Part shown: piece after piece, positions 1 through 20,800 of the stretch
How the letters are laid out: every line of letters starts with the position of its first letter
How positions within the stretch are numbered: the first letter of the stretch is position 1
Origin: Luidia sarsii
Lineage: Eukaryota > Echinodermata > Asteroidea > Paxillosida > Luidiidae
Assembly: GCA_949987565.1 (NCBI GenBank)
Contig: OX465115.1
Span: 3,315,304 to 3,379,303 of the forward strand
Reading direction: 5' to 3'
Length of the DNA: 64,000 nucleotides
Made by a program: the position numbers and the translations under genes
Notes under the pieces: model-generated
Databases searched by the model: none
The model's input: only the letters and a program-made list of their open reading frames with translations
Told to the model about the DNA's origin: nothing

Positions 1-353
1 ATGTACTTGGCCTTTGAAGGCTTGAAGACCAGAGCAGGAGAAGGATTACCGGTAATGTTTTTCTTATGACCTTATGACAACCGTGCCCTGATATCTTTAA
101 AGGTAAAAAAGAGGACCTATTTCTCAAGCTTGCCAATATGTTGGGTACATTTCAGATCCCTAGATGACTGCAGGAAATGAGATGGACTGTGATATTTATT
201 GCAGAGACCCTGGCACACAGTGCCCGACACATAGCAACACCACCAGCGCTCCAAATTTTTTTTTCTTAATCTAGATCTCAGCCTGTGAGGGGTTTCCCCC
301 CCGCCCCCCCCCCCCCCCTGGCACCCAGGCCACGCCCGGCCGCGGCGCCGTAC
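1..353. other. Partial DDX19 intron with poly-C run
   Basis: This stretch lies downstream (on the minus strand) of the last helicase exon in the window and begins with its splice donor at 353-352. It contains a near-pure C run around 297-318. I see no further helicase exon here; the next one, which should encode the SAT motif, must lie outside the window. Confidence 0.6.
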
Positions 354-6713
<6,360 letters not shown>

Positions 6714-7956
6714 ATTGGAAATGCGATAAATGGAACACTTTTTTCGCGTGGGAAACTCGCCGGATTTCAGACTCGAAAGCACGAGAAAATGCAATGAACG
6801 GGCGTGAAAGGGCGCCCTCAATTGTCAATTTTCAACCAAGAAAGCGCGCCCTCAATAATTTGTTTTCTGCACCCAGCCCGGCCACTCCAACCGATTTTCT
6901 ATACATACACACCCATGAGATGAACTGATCTGCCAAGATCACTACAGCAACTGATGATTGCCCAGATGGCATGAAAACATGTTATTGCGACACCATGGGA
7001 GCTGCGAAGCGTCCCTAGTCTCCTTCCATGAGAGCACCTTCCGCCTGCTATATTAGCCAATCCTAGTCCACGCATATTGCAAGGTTCTTGCTTTATGGTT
7101 AAACAGACTAACCCCTATGGAATAATAAATAGCAGAGAACACGGCAAGTGGTCTTAAAGTGTCTCGTTCATTTTTTGTTCCACGGGTCAACAGAGAGGCG
7201 GTGTCACTGAATGGGATTACACCATCATTTTCACAAACCAGAACTGTTTTGGAATGTAACTAACATTAAATCTGTTTTTCACACACAAGTTTTTAGTCTT
7301 TATGCTAATGACAATTTCAATATCCAACAGCAAATGTTGTGATGTCATCACACGATCACGCAACAGAAACCCAATTGTTGTATTTGTCGTTAACTTTAAT
7401 TTCTTTCACTTCGATTCAAAGAAAGACAAACATCATTATTGCTGCCTTCTTTTAATTCTACGAAAAATAACGCAAGGAACCTCCACCAACTTTGTATTAA
7501 AACCCTTTTCCAAAAACCAAAACGGTCTACAATTATTATCAGTAAATAACCCCTGCTAAAAGCGCAATTTTTATTTACCTTATGGAATACACGATTTGCG
7601 ATTTCCCAAAATTTAGATTATAACTACAAAGTACTTTATATGCAAAACTGAGCGCAATGAAACAAAATCCTTTAATAATTGACGTCAACCGATGAGGTTG
7701 CCCACTGTCAGTTCCTCCTGATACGTTTAAAAAGAAGGCGTGCTATTTAAACAGCTGTTCATCAATCTAAGAAGAACTTCAGTATTATTCATAACGCTAG
7801 TCTAAATTTGGATTGTGTACTGCGCTGTTCCTGTGGCCTAGTGGAATTTAGCGTCTCTCTTAACTGACAGCCGATAACGAATCCTGATAGGACAGCTGAG
7901 GGTGCACTGGAAGAGGGGGCATACCGGAGTGTCAACTATGACAGCCCCCATTCCAC
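6714..7956. other. Intergenic, upstream of DDX19
   Basis: This is the 5' flank of the helicase gene. It presumably holds its promoter and 5' UTR, but I see no clear TATA box or other core element. The remaining sequence is AT-rich and without a supportable gene. Confidence 0.5.
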
Positions 7957-8229
7957 TTTATGTCAACTCCAACTCCAACTCCGAATGTGCCCACTCGTAC
8001 TCCAACTATGCCAACTCGTACTCCAACTATGACAACTCCCACTCCAACTATGCCAACTCGTACTCCAACTATGCCAACTCGCACTCCAACTATGCCAACT
8101 CGTACTCCTACTATGCCAACTCGCACTCCAACTATGCCAACTCGTACTCCAACTATGCCAACTCGTACTCCAACTATGCCAACTCCCACTCCAACTATGC
8201 CAACTCGTACTCCAACTATGCCAACTTGA
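7957..8229. repeat. 21-bp minisatellite
   Basis: About 13 units of 21 bp, which translate on plus as repeats of PTRTPTM or close variants. The unit varies mainly at CGT/CGC/CCC. All six frames are open because the repeat lacks stops. I do not regard it as coding: it has no non-repetitive coding context, and both flanks are intergenic. Confidence 0.9.
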
Positions 8230-8443
8230 GTGAACACAGAACTAAATGTATCCACACCACTAATGCTCATCAACCAATGCTCCGTACCACTAGTGCTCAG
8301 CCTAACCTAGTCGAAGGACTAGTTAGATTGCTACGAAAATTAAGACTATTTCAAACACTGCACTGCAAGCAAAGCCATGCCAAAAAATACACCCCAAAAC
8401 CTCAAACCGTAATTAAACTTAAACCTACAAAGCTCACCAAAAA

Positions 8444-8694
8444 TGTGACCCGGCACAGCATAATGAGGAATAACCCCATTTTTGAGATTTTGAGGTTTTC
8501 TAATGATGTGAAAGAGTATACCATTAGCTTTCAAATGATATCAAAATATAGTATAGTCTAATACTTAAAATTTCCGAAAATACAATTTTTTTATTTTATT
8601 TGTAATCGAATTGTGAAGATACTTTAAATTCAGGCGTTGTTTACTCAAAAAGTGTTTTGGTGGGATATTTCTCATGTCGTTGTGCCGGGTCACA
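8444..8694. mobile_element. MITE with TGTGACCCGGCACA ends
   Basis: A 251-bp element starting TGTGACCCGGCACAGC and ending with its inverted copy GTGCCGGGTCACA. The interior shares GGCGTTGTTTACTC and AACCTCAAAATCTCAAA-type sequence with copies at 14142 (truncated), 19091-19341, 39488-39728 and 40003-40444. It has no coding capacity. The superfamily is not assigned because the target duplication is unclear. Confidence 0.85.
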
Positions 8695-8966
8695 AATGTC
8701 TACATAAAACCTATTTTAAAGTTGCCAATGAAGTCGATTTAAAAGAGCATACTTATCGCCAAGTCTTCTTTACTAGACAATGTAACTCGCCTTGCTCGTA
8801 TTTCATTACATCGTATTTCGAGGTACAATAATCTATCTCGTCAAGTCGACTTATCAACTATACATGTATGATGTTGTCTACACGCTAATGGTTATTATGA
8901 GTACTTAGTTGGGATCATGGCACTGGGTGCTTCCGTATAAATCGCAACCCCGTTATTATAATTTTT

Positions 8967-11900
8967 TTATTTCGCGAAGAGAGTAATGGCGACAGCTAGC
9001 AGCATCCCGACTGAGCTGAGTTGGCCGCGAGGGGGCGCTCCGCTTGCTTCGCAGTGCTCCTTCGTGTCCAGGCAGGCGGCGTACCTGACCACGTGGGCGA
9101 TGTAGTTCTGCTCGTGCACGCCGTGAAAGAGGTGCGACATGGGTCCATTGGCGTAGATGGCCACGTCCTCGCCGCCGTGAGTTTCGTCCTCTCTTGGGAC
9201 GAGTGCCGGCTGAATGAAGTCTGGGTGCTCTATGGACGTACCGAGATCGAGATACCATCTTTTATTCTAATTCCACAAGTCGGCTTTCGATTTAAGTCTT
9301 GGTCTGTCTACCACCTTTTCTCCATTGCCCAGGCCTATTATTATGTCAGAACAGTAACGTATCCAGTAACCACTGAGCGGTGGGTACCAATGATTTGTGT
9401 GCGATGTGCCCGTTGCTTGGTACGCAGCGTTTGGTTCCTGTACGTACTTGTACGCACTTGCAGTGCAACCACTGTATCCACTGAGTAATGGATACCAGCG
9501 ATGAACACACTGTATCCACTGAGTAATGGATACCAGCGATGAACACACTGTATTCACTAAGTAATGGATACCAGCGATGAACACACTGTATTCATTGAGT
9601 AATGAATACCAGCGATGAACACACTGTATCCACTGACTAATGGATACCAGCGATGAACACACTGTATTCACTGAGTGATGGCTGTCATTATGTACACATT
9701 TCTCTAGGTACTTACGGAATTCATTTCTAATCTCACAAATCGGCTTTTATTTCCATCTCATCTTGGTCTGTCTATCATCTTTCCTCCTTTGTCAACCTTT
9801 CATCCGTATCGTAATACTTCTTAAACCTCAATTTTTTTATTGTCAATTGTAATCCTACCTACGAGAAGGATTCTGCTAGGATCAAAATGACAGGCCCAAA
9901 TAATTTTCTTTTAGGAATGACTACTAGCTAACCACACCTCTTCTTTAAAGCCCCTACACAACATTGGTAAGATCGAAAAACAGAAATGTTCACAGATTTA
10001 CTATGAAACTTATACAGTTTGGAGATGGTTATAGTAGAAACCTCGCACTGAAATATTTCTGCCTAAAATGTTGTATTTTTGGGAAAAAGAGTAACAAAAA
10101 TAGTTTTTGTCTCACCGAGACAATCGGAACAGTACGGCGTTGATGAATGCTGCATTTTCGCGAAACAAACAAAGCGGTTTTCACGATTTTCTCGAGACTT
10201 GGTTGGCGGATTGAGCTGAAATTTTCACAGGTGTGCTATTTCATGCATATAATGTTAGACCAGACAACGTGTGGATGCTATTCTTTGACCTCAACCAATT
10301 TTGTGTAGGGACTGTAAGCCACATTGATACATCCAACATAATGTTGAGGACCGAAGGCGTCTATAATTATTCTTAAATACGGGTATCCATTGAGTGGTGG
10401 GCACCAGTGGTGTGCAAATTCCTATGGGTACTCACGGGTATCCACCGAGGTAAGGTTTCGCCTGGCTCCGGTCTTATTGATAGTCTCAAGCTCAAGTGTT
10501 CCACCCGGTCCATCGGTATACATCAGTGACGTGAACGGCATCCCGTCGTCTCCCATACCGGTATCATACAACCCTGGCACAATAGACAACACACAACACG
10601 CAACACCAATGCAGACTGTTGAATAGCACAGGCACTGTCTGAGATGAGAGACTTATAGCACCGCTTGGTGGCAGTACACACACACGGCAGTCCTCTAGGG
10701 GTGCACAACACTGAATCGAGCTCCCATCGAACACTGTACAAAAACACTCACTTTTTTTAGGCAATTATCCCATGCCCAAAAGTCTCTCAGTTCTTGTAGC
10801 TATACTTAAAATTGTAGTTTGGACCTTCATCTCTCAGATTCCTTTCAATTTCAGTGCTCTTAGCCGATTAGATTAGAAAAAAAACACCCCCAAAATGTGT
10901 AGCCGTCCAAGCCGAATTTCTGCAAGGATTTTGGGATGGACCCCTCCACTTCCACAGCCAAATAGGGCCACATTTAAAGCCAGATATGGTCCAAATTACG
11001 TACCAAATTGAAGAGTGAACCCCCAGGTTGTCTTAAACTTCACTTGTTCTACAATGTATCAGTTAATTAGCCTCCAAAGACCCCTTATTAAAAAACAGTT
11101 GTGGGTACACACTTTATGATAATCAGCTCGGCGGAGCCATCTTGGATGGATTTTGTGTGCTGCACCCCTAGGTCGTTCTGAGCATGCGCGCATCATTCTG
11201 ATCATGTGCACGTAGTTCTAAGCACACGCACGTCTCACACGAAAGAAGAAGAGGTAGGTAGACATGCTGAAGAGAGTCACGGGTCTGGATGACACTATTG
11301 AACTAGAATCAGACATGCAGGGGCGGATTTTCACAAAGCCACCGTAACCAAACTTACCCGCCGTAAGGTTCGATGGGCCGTAGTGCGCCTGTGTACCGCT
11401 CAATGTCTATGGTTATCGGTTACCATTGGATAGAGAAATCAACCACTGAACAGGGGTAGTGTGGAGGAAGTTTGTTCGTGGAGCCAGCGTTTAGGCATTG
11501 GTTTAGAAGCCCTTCGAATTACTAACAGTAGCAGTGGTACAATAGTAGGTAATTGTGCCGAGGTTAGTCCTACCGAAGATTGGGTTTCCGCGGCTTGGGT
11601 AAGCGCTAAGCGCCATGGTGTGACTATGGTCGGCAGTGACGATCACCAGTGTGTCCTCCTCATTGGTCAGCTCCATCGCCTTGGCAACGGCCTTCTCCAA
11701 AGCGAGGCAATCGTGGAGAGCTCTGGCCGCGTTGCCTGCGTGGTGGGCGTGGTCTATGCGTGCCCCTTGAAACAAAATACACCAGTTACGTTATTGAGTA
11801 TTTTCTTCTGAAGGACCATACTCTCACTCGTAAGTTGATACATAAACTTTTCTCAGAATGTTTTGCCTATCCTTACATCCACACTATTTGAGTAATATTA

Positions 11901-14900
11901 AATGAGGGTAAGCTCCAATCAATGCACAGCACTGCTTTTCATAGAGGCCTTCAGTACATATAACAAAATAGTAAAACACATACCAGATAGAATAACTTAC
12001 TTATCCTTAAACTTATACACATAAAATATAATCAATACATTAAGAGTAAAATTAAAACGAAATAAGAAGGTCTCGGAGAAAGTTAGTGCGAGTATTCCAA
12101 TGAGCGTCGAAGGACACAAGAGGGGGTGAATCTTTAGACACAATTACCTTCGACTGCGAGCACAAAGCCATCGGGGTCATTCTGGAGAACCTTGATCGCC
12201 TTCTCCACAAGGTCAGCAAGAGAGGGCTCCGTCTCTGGTCGGTCTAGCTCATAGTGTAGGTGGCTCCTCTCAAATAGACCTGCCATGCGCAGGGATTTGA
12301 CCATGGAAGGGATTTGAAAAGTAAAGCAATGCAAATAACGCAAGCGAGGAATAATTATAGTTCGTCGGAAATAGCTGAAATAAAACCACACATAGATATA
12401 AATTAAACGGATAGTATACAGCATACATGATATAGATAGTATATAGATATGTACACATATAATCTGAAAAGTTCATGACCTCATTAATATTCATGAGATG
12501 ACGTCACAAACAAATGAGGGCAATTTTTGGATACACCTTTTCCCAACTTAGGTATAGTGCAAAATTGAAACCAAACTAATTTGTACTTTTGGATTTATTG
12601 GAGTTCACACTGTCACGTAAACACGTGGTGACGTCATGAAGTTTTCAAGACAACTGTACACAACTTCAGCAAGGGTTCTATGCATCTGCTAAGTTAGAAA
12701 CAAAATCCAAGTTTGTTCAATAGCAAAATTGCCTTCCACAAAACCCCTGTACAAAGTCTATGGGATTTTGGCACAAGAAAAAAAAATCTGAACAAAAACA
12801 ATAGCTTTTCCGTTTCGCTTCGCGGCGGAAAAGCTAAAAAAAAAATTCAGAACAACAACAATAGCTTTTCCACTTCGCTGCGGAAAAGCTAATTATAGTA
12901 CGCAGGATAGATAGTACAATGGATAGTATTATGTAGCACACAGTATAGATAGTATAATAGTATACATATGTGTATAGATACAGTATTCCCAAATCAAATG
13001 CATATCCTCATCCTCATGTGTTAAGCCTGTCCCCATGCAGACTAAAACCAGATGACTGAACTAACCTATCAGATTTGTGGTCTCTTTCGGGTCGATTGCA
13101 TTGAAGTCGTCCAGGTTCCAGACATATTTGGATTTCCCATCGTCTGGTTTACTGCCCAGCCATTCCTCTGTTCATGAAAGAAAACACGGCACAAAATATC
13201 GAGATCTGGATACAACTAATAATCCTAAAAACATAATGGTGAAATGAGGGTAATGACTCGACTCAAGACATGTACAATAGCTTTCACCGTCCCTATTATC
13301 TCGCTGCGAAGCCCGGGACATTTTATGCTGATCAGAAGGCATGGACCCCCTATTTTTTGGAAGGTCTTCTTATTTAGTAGAGTTTTACTTTCACAGAAAC
13401 TGAAATTCTGGAAAATTTAGTGGGCCTGACGTTTCGATCCTAGCAGGACCTTTCTCAAAGGCAGAGAAAGGTCCTGGTAGGATCGAAACGTCAGGCCCAC
13501 TAAATTTTAAGATTTGCATTTTGGTAATTTTAGTCAGTAAGCAGTTTGCAACATTTTTGTATATCACAGAAACTGAAATTAGGTTATATACAAAAATGTT
13601 GCAAACTGCTTACTGACTAAATTTACCAAAATGTAAATCTAAAATTTAGTGGTCCTGACGTTTCGATCCTAGCAGGACCTTTCTCAAACTCTGCCTTTGA
13701 GAAAGGTCCTGCTAGGATCGAAACGTCAGGCCCACGTCAGGCCAAACTGAAATTGATAGATTGTGTCCTCTCTGCTCTAAACCCGCAAAAAGAGATAAAA
13801 AAATTAATGGGCTGCCATTGTGTAATCTAAGGGTTCACCTTTCAGCAGCTTTGTAAGTCGGCTTGTACACTGTCTGTGGCAGTTTCCCTTGCAACAGCTG
13901 AGATTTTGTTTTTTCCGGACTCAGGGTGAATCCTAATTTCAAAGGTTACTAAACTAAGCTGTTCAGCATGAACAGGGGTAGGTTTTAAAGGTTTTTTTGT
14001 TTTTGAATTAGGCCGTAATTTTGGTTGTTTAATTAAGCAATTACCAAAACGACCTTGGATTACGTGACTTGGATTACGGGTTAATTGGCTTGTTGAATGC
14101 ATGATAGGCATAGGCTGTCGTTCAGTGTGCGACAAATAATATGTGACCCGGCACAGCGACATGAGGAATATCCCACCAAAACACTTTTCGAGTAAACAAC
14201 GCCTAAAGTCAAAGTGTCTTCTCAATTCGATACAAAATCAATTTTTGTTTTGTTTTGTATTTTCGGAAAGTCAATGTATTGGAGGATATTATGTCCAAAG
14301 GATGGGAATGGGATGGGGTGGGATGGGATGGGATGGGATGGGATTGGATGGGATGGGATGGAATGGGATTAGATGGGATGGGATGGGATGAGATGGGATG
14401 GGATGGGATAGGATGGGATGGGATGGGATGGGTTGGGGTGGGATGGGATGGGATTGGATGGGATGGGATGGGATGGAATGGGATGAGAATAAATGAGATG
14501 GGGTGGGATGGATGGGATGGGATGGGATGAGATGAGATGAGATGGGATGGGATGGGATGGGGTGGGATGAGATGAGATGAGATGGGATGGGATGGGATGG
14601 GATGGGATGGGATGAGATGAGATGAGATGGGATGGGATGGGATGGGATGAGATGAGATGAGATGGGATGGGATGGGATGGGATGGGATGGGATGAGATGA
14701 GATGAGATGGGATGGGATGGGATGGGGTGGGATGAGAAGCGATGAGATGGGGTGGGATGGGATGGGTGGGATGGGATTGAATGTGATGGGATGGGATGAG
14801 ATAGGATGGGATGGGGTGGGATGAGAAGAGATGAGATGGGGTGGGATGGGGGGGGGATGGGATGGGATGGGATGGGATGGAATGAGATGAGATGAGCTGA

Positions 14901-17796
14901 GATGAGATGAGATAAGATGAGAAGACCCTCCTCACATAATTATTCATCAAGTATCTGCCACATGGCCTGGCATTCCATTATAATAATTTAGGAGGAAGCC
15001 TTTATTCTACACATGTCATGGCATGGATTATATAGTGAACTTTTGGCTGTATAGGCCTACGTGGTGACGGGGGACAGCAGATTAATTCTAGTCACGATTA
15101 AGTTTTAGCGAACTCTATGTGTAAGAGTATTTAACTGAATGTATGAGCTAATCACCGTCTATAATAGGGGAGCCTAGTCTCTACTTACCGATAATGTTAC
15201 GACCATCTGTTCGCCTGCCGACTTCATCCGGGTATTCGGGATCCCTTGTGTTGACGTCAGTCAGTTCTCGCCGCCCACCGCCCATAACCACCTGTAGGTT
15301 GGCGTGAACGTGGGTCAGAGGTCATGGAGACAGAGTCAGAAGTCAATGAGACAGAGACAGAGACAGAGACAGAGACAGAGACAGAGACAGAGACAGATAC
15401 AGAGACAGAGATAGAGATAGAGATAGAGACAGAGACTGAGATAGAGACAGAGACTGAGATAGAGACAGAGACAGAGACAGAGACAGAGACAGAGACAGAG
15501 ACAGAGATAGAGACAGAGACAGAGACAGAGACAGAGACAGAGACAGAGACAGAGACAGAGATAGAGACAGAGACAGAGACAGACACAGACACAGACACAG
15601 ACACAGACAGAGAGAGCCAGGGAGGAACAGACAGAGACAGAGACGAAGATATACAGAGACAAAGAGAGACAGAGAGACAGAGAGACAGAGACAGGGAGAG
15701 AAAGAGAGAGACAGAGAGACAGAGAGAGACAAAGACAGATGCAGAGACAGATAGAGGCAGACAGGTAGAGACAGAGACATAGAGATACAGAGAGAGAGAC
15801 AGAGAGAGACAGAGAGATACAGAGAGAGACAGAGAGAGACAGAGAGATACAGAGAGAGACAGAGAGACAGAGAAGAGACAGAGAGACAGAGAGAGACAGA
15901 GAGACAGAGAGAGAGAAAGAGAGAGACAGAGAGACAGAGAAAAACCAAACACAGAGGCAGAGGCAGAGGCAGAGGCAGAGGCAGAGGCAGAGGCAGAGGC
16001 AGAGGCAGAGACAGAAAGACAGAGAGAGACAGAGAGACAGAGAGACAGAGAAACAGAGAGAGACAGACACTGAACATTTCCCAAGAATGCGCTTCAATTC
16101 CGCCTCGAACGATTATTGCCCATTTCCGATCGGATGGCGTATTAGCTCCCGAATGCAGTTCGACTGTCGTCGGAGCACATCGGGAGAATTCCTAAACGCT
16201 GTATTCAGAGTATTCAGACGGCATTTCGAACGAACAGCGAGGAGCGTGACTATACGGTTTTCATCGTGAGACGGAACGTGCTCTGCCTACCTCGAAGAGG
16301 GTGCCGTTCTCCGCGAGCTGGGCACCGATGTCCCGGCAACCCTTGGCCGCCTCCTCGGCGGGAACGTCCCCGTCGCTCTCCCAGTGCCGCTCGGGAGTGT
16401 GAGCGTACAGGGCGGCAGGGGTGGCGTGAGTCACCCGAGCAGAAGTCACAAAACCCGTGGCTTTCCCTGGTTGGGGAGTGTGTATAATATGTAGCAGATA
16501 GACGACAATACTCAATCAACACGGAAATGTCTTCTAAGACTTGACGGTTTGCATGGTACCAAGAGGGAGGTTTGAGATGATCCATGAACACGTCTCTTTT
16601 GAGAGGGAGTGCGTGAGCCAGTAACATGACGTTTCGGGCAGTTGTACTTTACCCGTTGTCAGGAGACGACATACTGCCTCTTTAAAGAGATGTGTTTCAT
16701 GGTGTCAGAGCACACCTTCCTGTTAATGTCAAATAGGGCCTACATTTTGCTGTATTATCGTCCATTGCTGTTGTTGTTGCTGTTGTCATCGTCTCAATTG
16801 GGCAGATTTTGGAAGGGTCCCTGCAAGTCAAGGCTTTACCTTTTTCGGGACTTGATTTTCGCTGATGAATGCTTGATTTTCAAAATGCTGCCAATTAATA
16901 CATAATTAATTAACTGGTAATTGAAATCACCAACTCCTAATTTTTTAAGAATTTTAGCATATCGGATATGACCAAGGGTTAAAGGGAGGGAGAGAGAGAG
17001 GGGGAGGCAGGGAGGCAGGGAGGCAGGGAGGCAGGGAGGCAGGGAGGCAGGGAGGCAGGGAGGCAGGGAGGCAGGGAGGCAGGGAGGCAGGGAGGCAGGG
17101 AGGCAGGGAGGCAGGGAGGCAGGGAGGCAGGGAGGCAGGGAGGCAGGGAGGCAGGGAGGCAGGGAGGCAGGGAGGCAGGGAGGCAGGGAGGCAGGGAGGC
17201 AGGGAGGCAGGGAGGCAGGGAGGCAGGGAGGCAGGGAGACAGGGAGGTAGGGAGGCAGGGAGGCAGGGAGGCAGGGAGACAGGGAGGCAGGGAGGCAGGG
17301 AGGCAGAGAGGCAGGGAGGCAGGGAGGCAGGGAGGCAGGGAGGCAGGGAGGCAGGGAGGCAGGGAGGCAGGGAGGCAGGGAGACAGGGAGGCAGGGAGGC
17401 AGGGAGGCAGGGAGGCAGGGAGGCAAGGAGGCAGGGAGGCAGGGAGGCAGGGAGGCAGGGAGGCAGGGAGACAGGGAGGCAGGGAGGCAGGGAGGCAGGG
17501 AGGCAGGGAGGCAGGGAGACAGGGAGGTAGGGAGGCAGGGAGGCAGGGAGGCAGGGAGGCAGGGAGGCAGGGAGGCAGGGAGGCAGGGAGGCAGGGAGGC
17601 AGGGAGGCAGGGAGGCAGGGAGGCAGGGAGGCAGGGAGGCAGGGAGGCAGGGAGGCAGGGAGGCAGGGAGGCAGGGAGCAAGGGAGGCAGGGAGGCAGGG
17701 AGGCAGGGAGGAAGGCAGGCAGGCAGGGTGGCAGGCAGGCAGGCAGGCAGGCAGGGTGGCAGGCAGGCAGGCAGAGCAGGCAGGCAGGTAGGGTGG

Positions 17797-17832
<36 letters not shown>

Positions 17833-20800
17833 TAGGGTGGCAGGCAGGCAGGCAGGGCAGGCAGGCAGGTAGGGTGGCAGGCAGGCAGGCAGGCAGGGGA
17901 GGGAGCGATGAGCACCTTCCCGGTGGGCGATAACGAGGACGGATTCCACCTCGGCACCGCGTGCAGAGTCGCAGTCACCGATCCGGGCGCGAGCGTCCAG
18001 GCCGATGATCAAGTCGTTGGCCTTCACGCCGCCGAAGACGGCGGTGGCGGCCGCATCGGACGAGACGACCTGCTTGTCCACACCGTAGGTCTGAAGCATA
18101 AAAACATCATCAAAGGACACTTGGTCAAACTAAAATAAGACATGGAACATGTCCCCTGTGCAGTGGAAACACTCATGAGCATTTACTTATCTATAATTAT
18201 TGTTCCGAAAGTGTAAAATCATGGCTTTTGTAGAATGCCCGTTAAAGAATTACACTGGAAGCAAGAATTGCTTTTTAACAGAATTCCTCAAACCAATTGA
18301 ACTTTGAAAGTTCAACGTTTTCTAAAATGATGGTAACAATTTGTAACACACGATACGAAACTGAATTCGGTAACGCCATTAAAACCAGGCAATATTGAGA
18401 TAGTCGTACAATCTAGACAGAAGTACATGTAATCACCGTCATAACCTATTTTCAAATAAATAAGACTTAAGGCTTTGCATGGTGGGTGAATCAATATAGG
18501 AAGGTTTGCGTTGACACCATATATCAGGTCTCTTAAAGGAAGAGGTTTGGTTCTGAAAAGAACCTGAGTGGTAACTCATCAATGATGATTCTCCTGATGA
18601 CGGCATACTGGTCGAAACGTCGAGTTACCACTCAGGTTCTTTTCAGAACCAAACCTCTTCCTTTAATAGACCTGATACATGGTGTCACCGCAAACCTTCC
18701 TATACTATTTTCAAATGTATATAATGTCTAAATGTAACTGACTCTATGACTATGCTGTTTTGTTGATAGTATAAGGAAAAGGGGAAAATAGTCATAACTA
18801 AAAAATAACAACATGTTATATTTATATAAATGAAATGTAAATATAAATTCCCGACAAGTAGGTCATGTGAAAGCCGCCTGGAAAGTTGTGCCTTGCCGGT
18901 GTGCCCTTTTCAGCGATGAAATCAACAATCCATGATCCCTTGTACCCAGATATCATTCTTTGCTGTTACGCTTGATCTCTTCCCAAAAGGTACCGAGGTA
19001 CAGTGTGTGGTGCGTGAAAGCCCCGTATTTGTATAGCACAATGAAATTATGACTCTCTGCTGTACGTCTCGATACTGAAAGGACTCAAATTGTGACCCGG
19101 CACAACGACATGAGGAATATCCCCCTAAAACACTTTTTAAGTAAACAACGCCTGAAGTTAAAGTATCCTCACAATTTGATTACAAATCAATTTTCTTTTG
19201 TTTGTATTTTCGGAAAATTTAAGTATTAGAGGATACTATATTTTAATATCATTTGAAAGCTACTGGTACTCTTTCACATCATTAGAAAACCTCAAAATCT
19301 CAAATGTGGGGTTATTCCTCATTATGCTGTTCCGGGTCACAATTATGGTACATCTTACGGCAGAACCTATACTGTGTATGGTATTATGCGGACCCACTCA
19401 TTCAGTGTGGAATGGAATAACTGCAGGTATAATGATGGTGGTTTATCTGGAAAGTCTGGCGTTCTTCCCCCAAGTAATGATCATTGAGCCCAATGGTATA
19501 GTAATCCAAAATAATCCTATTAAAATTTAATTGAAAACGATGACAAGAATCACGCCAATAAGCATAGCAAAAGCGGCAGCTAGCCTAGTTCAATCCAATT
19601 AAATTCAAAAATGGATTATCAAATATCATGTCTAGCGGTTAAAAACTGAATTACACATGCTTACCTAACGATAGTTTAAGATTCATTTCTCCGTCTTGGT
19701 GTTGATCACATTCTTAATAATTTCTTAATAATATAATGTTTTTTTGAAATGTAAATGTATATATATATATGTTTTTAATGAAGCAAATATAAGGAATTGT
19801 GTGTCATGCCAATACATTTCAGCCGTTTGGCTGCGAGGAGACATAATGAAATAAATAAACCATATTAATAATAAAAAAAAAAAATAAGATAAAACGTTTT
19901 ATACAATTTTGAGAAAACAATACAAAGGAAAAGCATTTTACCTTAAATAGAGATAACAGATATGACATTGAACTAAAACAAATTGTTTAAAATGTTGACT
20001 AGATAGAGGAGAGCACTAACGCTCTGTGCGACATTTTAATTGATCATACTTTTGGTTTTGCCTTACGTTAAAACCTACATTTCGTTTGGGTGGGAGCCAA
20101 TTACTACACGTGTGGTGGGATTCCATTGAAACAGCCAAAGTCCTAACAGACAATGTTTCCTCGTGGTACCAGGGATTCAAGATTGCATGTGATTAAAGCA
20201 CTGCCATAGCCTGAATAATCCTCACTAATGGTTATGCGACTTACCCGTTTTTGAATGCGCTCTAATGGTTTGGATCCTTGTCAAGTCGTTTTTTCCCCCA
20301 TAATATTGTGCGTACCTTAGACAGGGCCACGCTGGAGAATTTCTCCCATTCGAGCACCGTCTCCTCTCCGGGCCGTCCCGCCAGCTGGCCCTTGAGGATT
20401 CTGGAAGCCGTCACGGTGGACAGGCCCATGCCATCGCCCAGAAACATGACCACATTCTTAGCCACGTTCTTGTTCAGGGCTCTCTCCCGGTGCAAAGCTT
20501 TCTGGAGCGTCATTTTGGCCTGGTCGTTCCAGAACTGAGCGCCTAAAGTAGAAATACAATGAGATGAGAGGAAGATGAAGAAGAAAATAACCAAACTAGA
20601 GATTTATGTCTGTTGGCAAACAGAACATAACCCTTTTTCCGCATCTGACAAATTGACTACTGTGCACAACTTCAACATGGGTTCTTTGCATTTGCTAAGT
20701 TTGAAAAAAAAGTTTGTTCAATGGCAAAAGTGCCTTCCTCAAAATCCTTGTGCTTTGTCTATAGTATTTTTGACACAAGAAAAAGAAGAAGAAAAATCTG

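Noticed and set aside
7902..8561. Open frames of PTRTPTM or NSYSNYA repeats
   Set aside because: All frames of the 21-bp minisatellite are open and the flanks are intergenic with a MITE. Nothing indicates a real protein.
15257..17978. Several very long Leu/Ser/Pro/Cys-rich open frames on minus
   Set aside because: These are translations of the GACAGA and GGCAGGGA arrays in ALP1 introns; the true exons lie at their edges.
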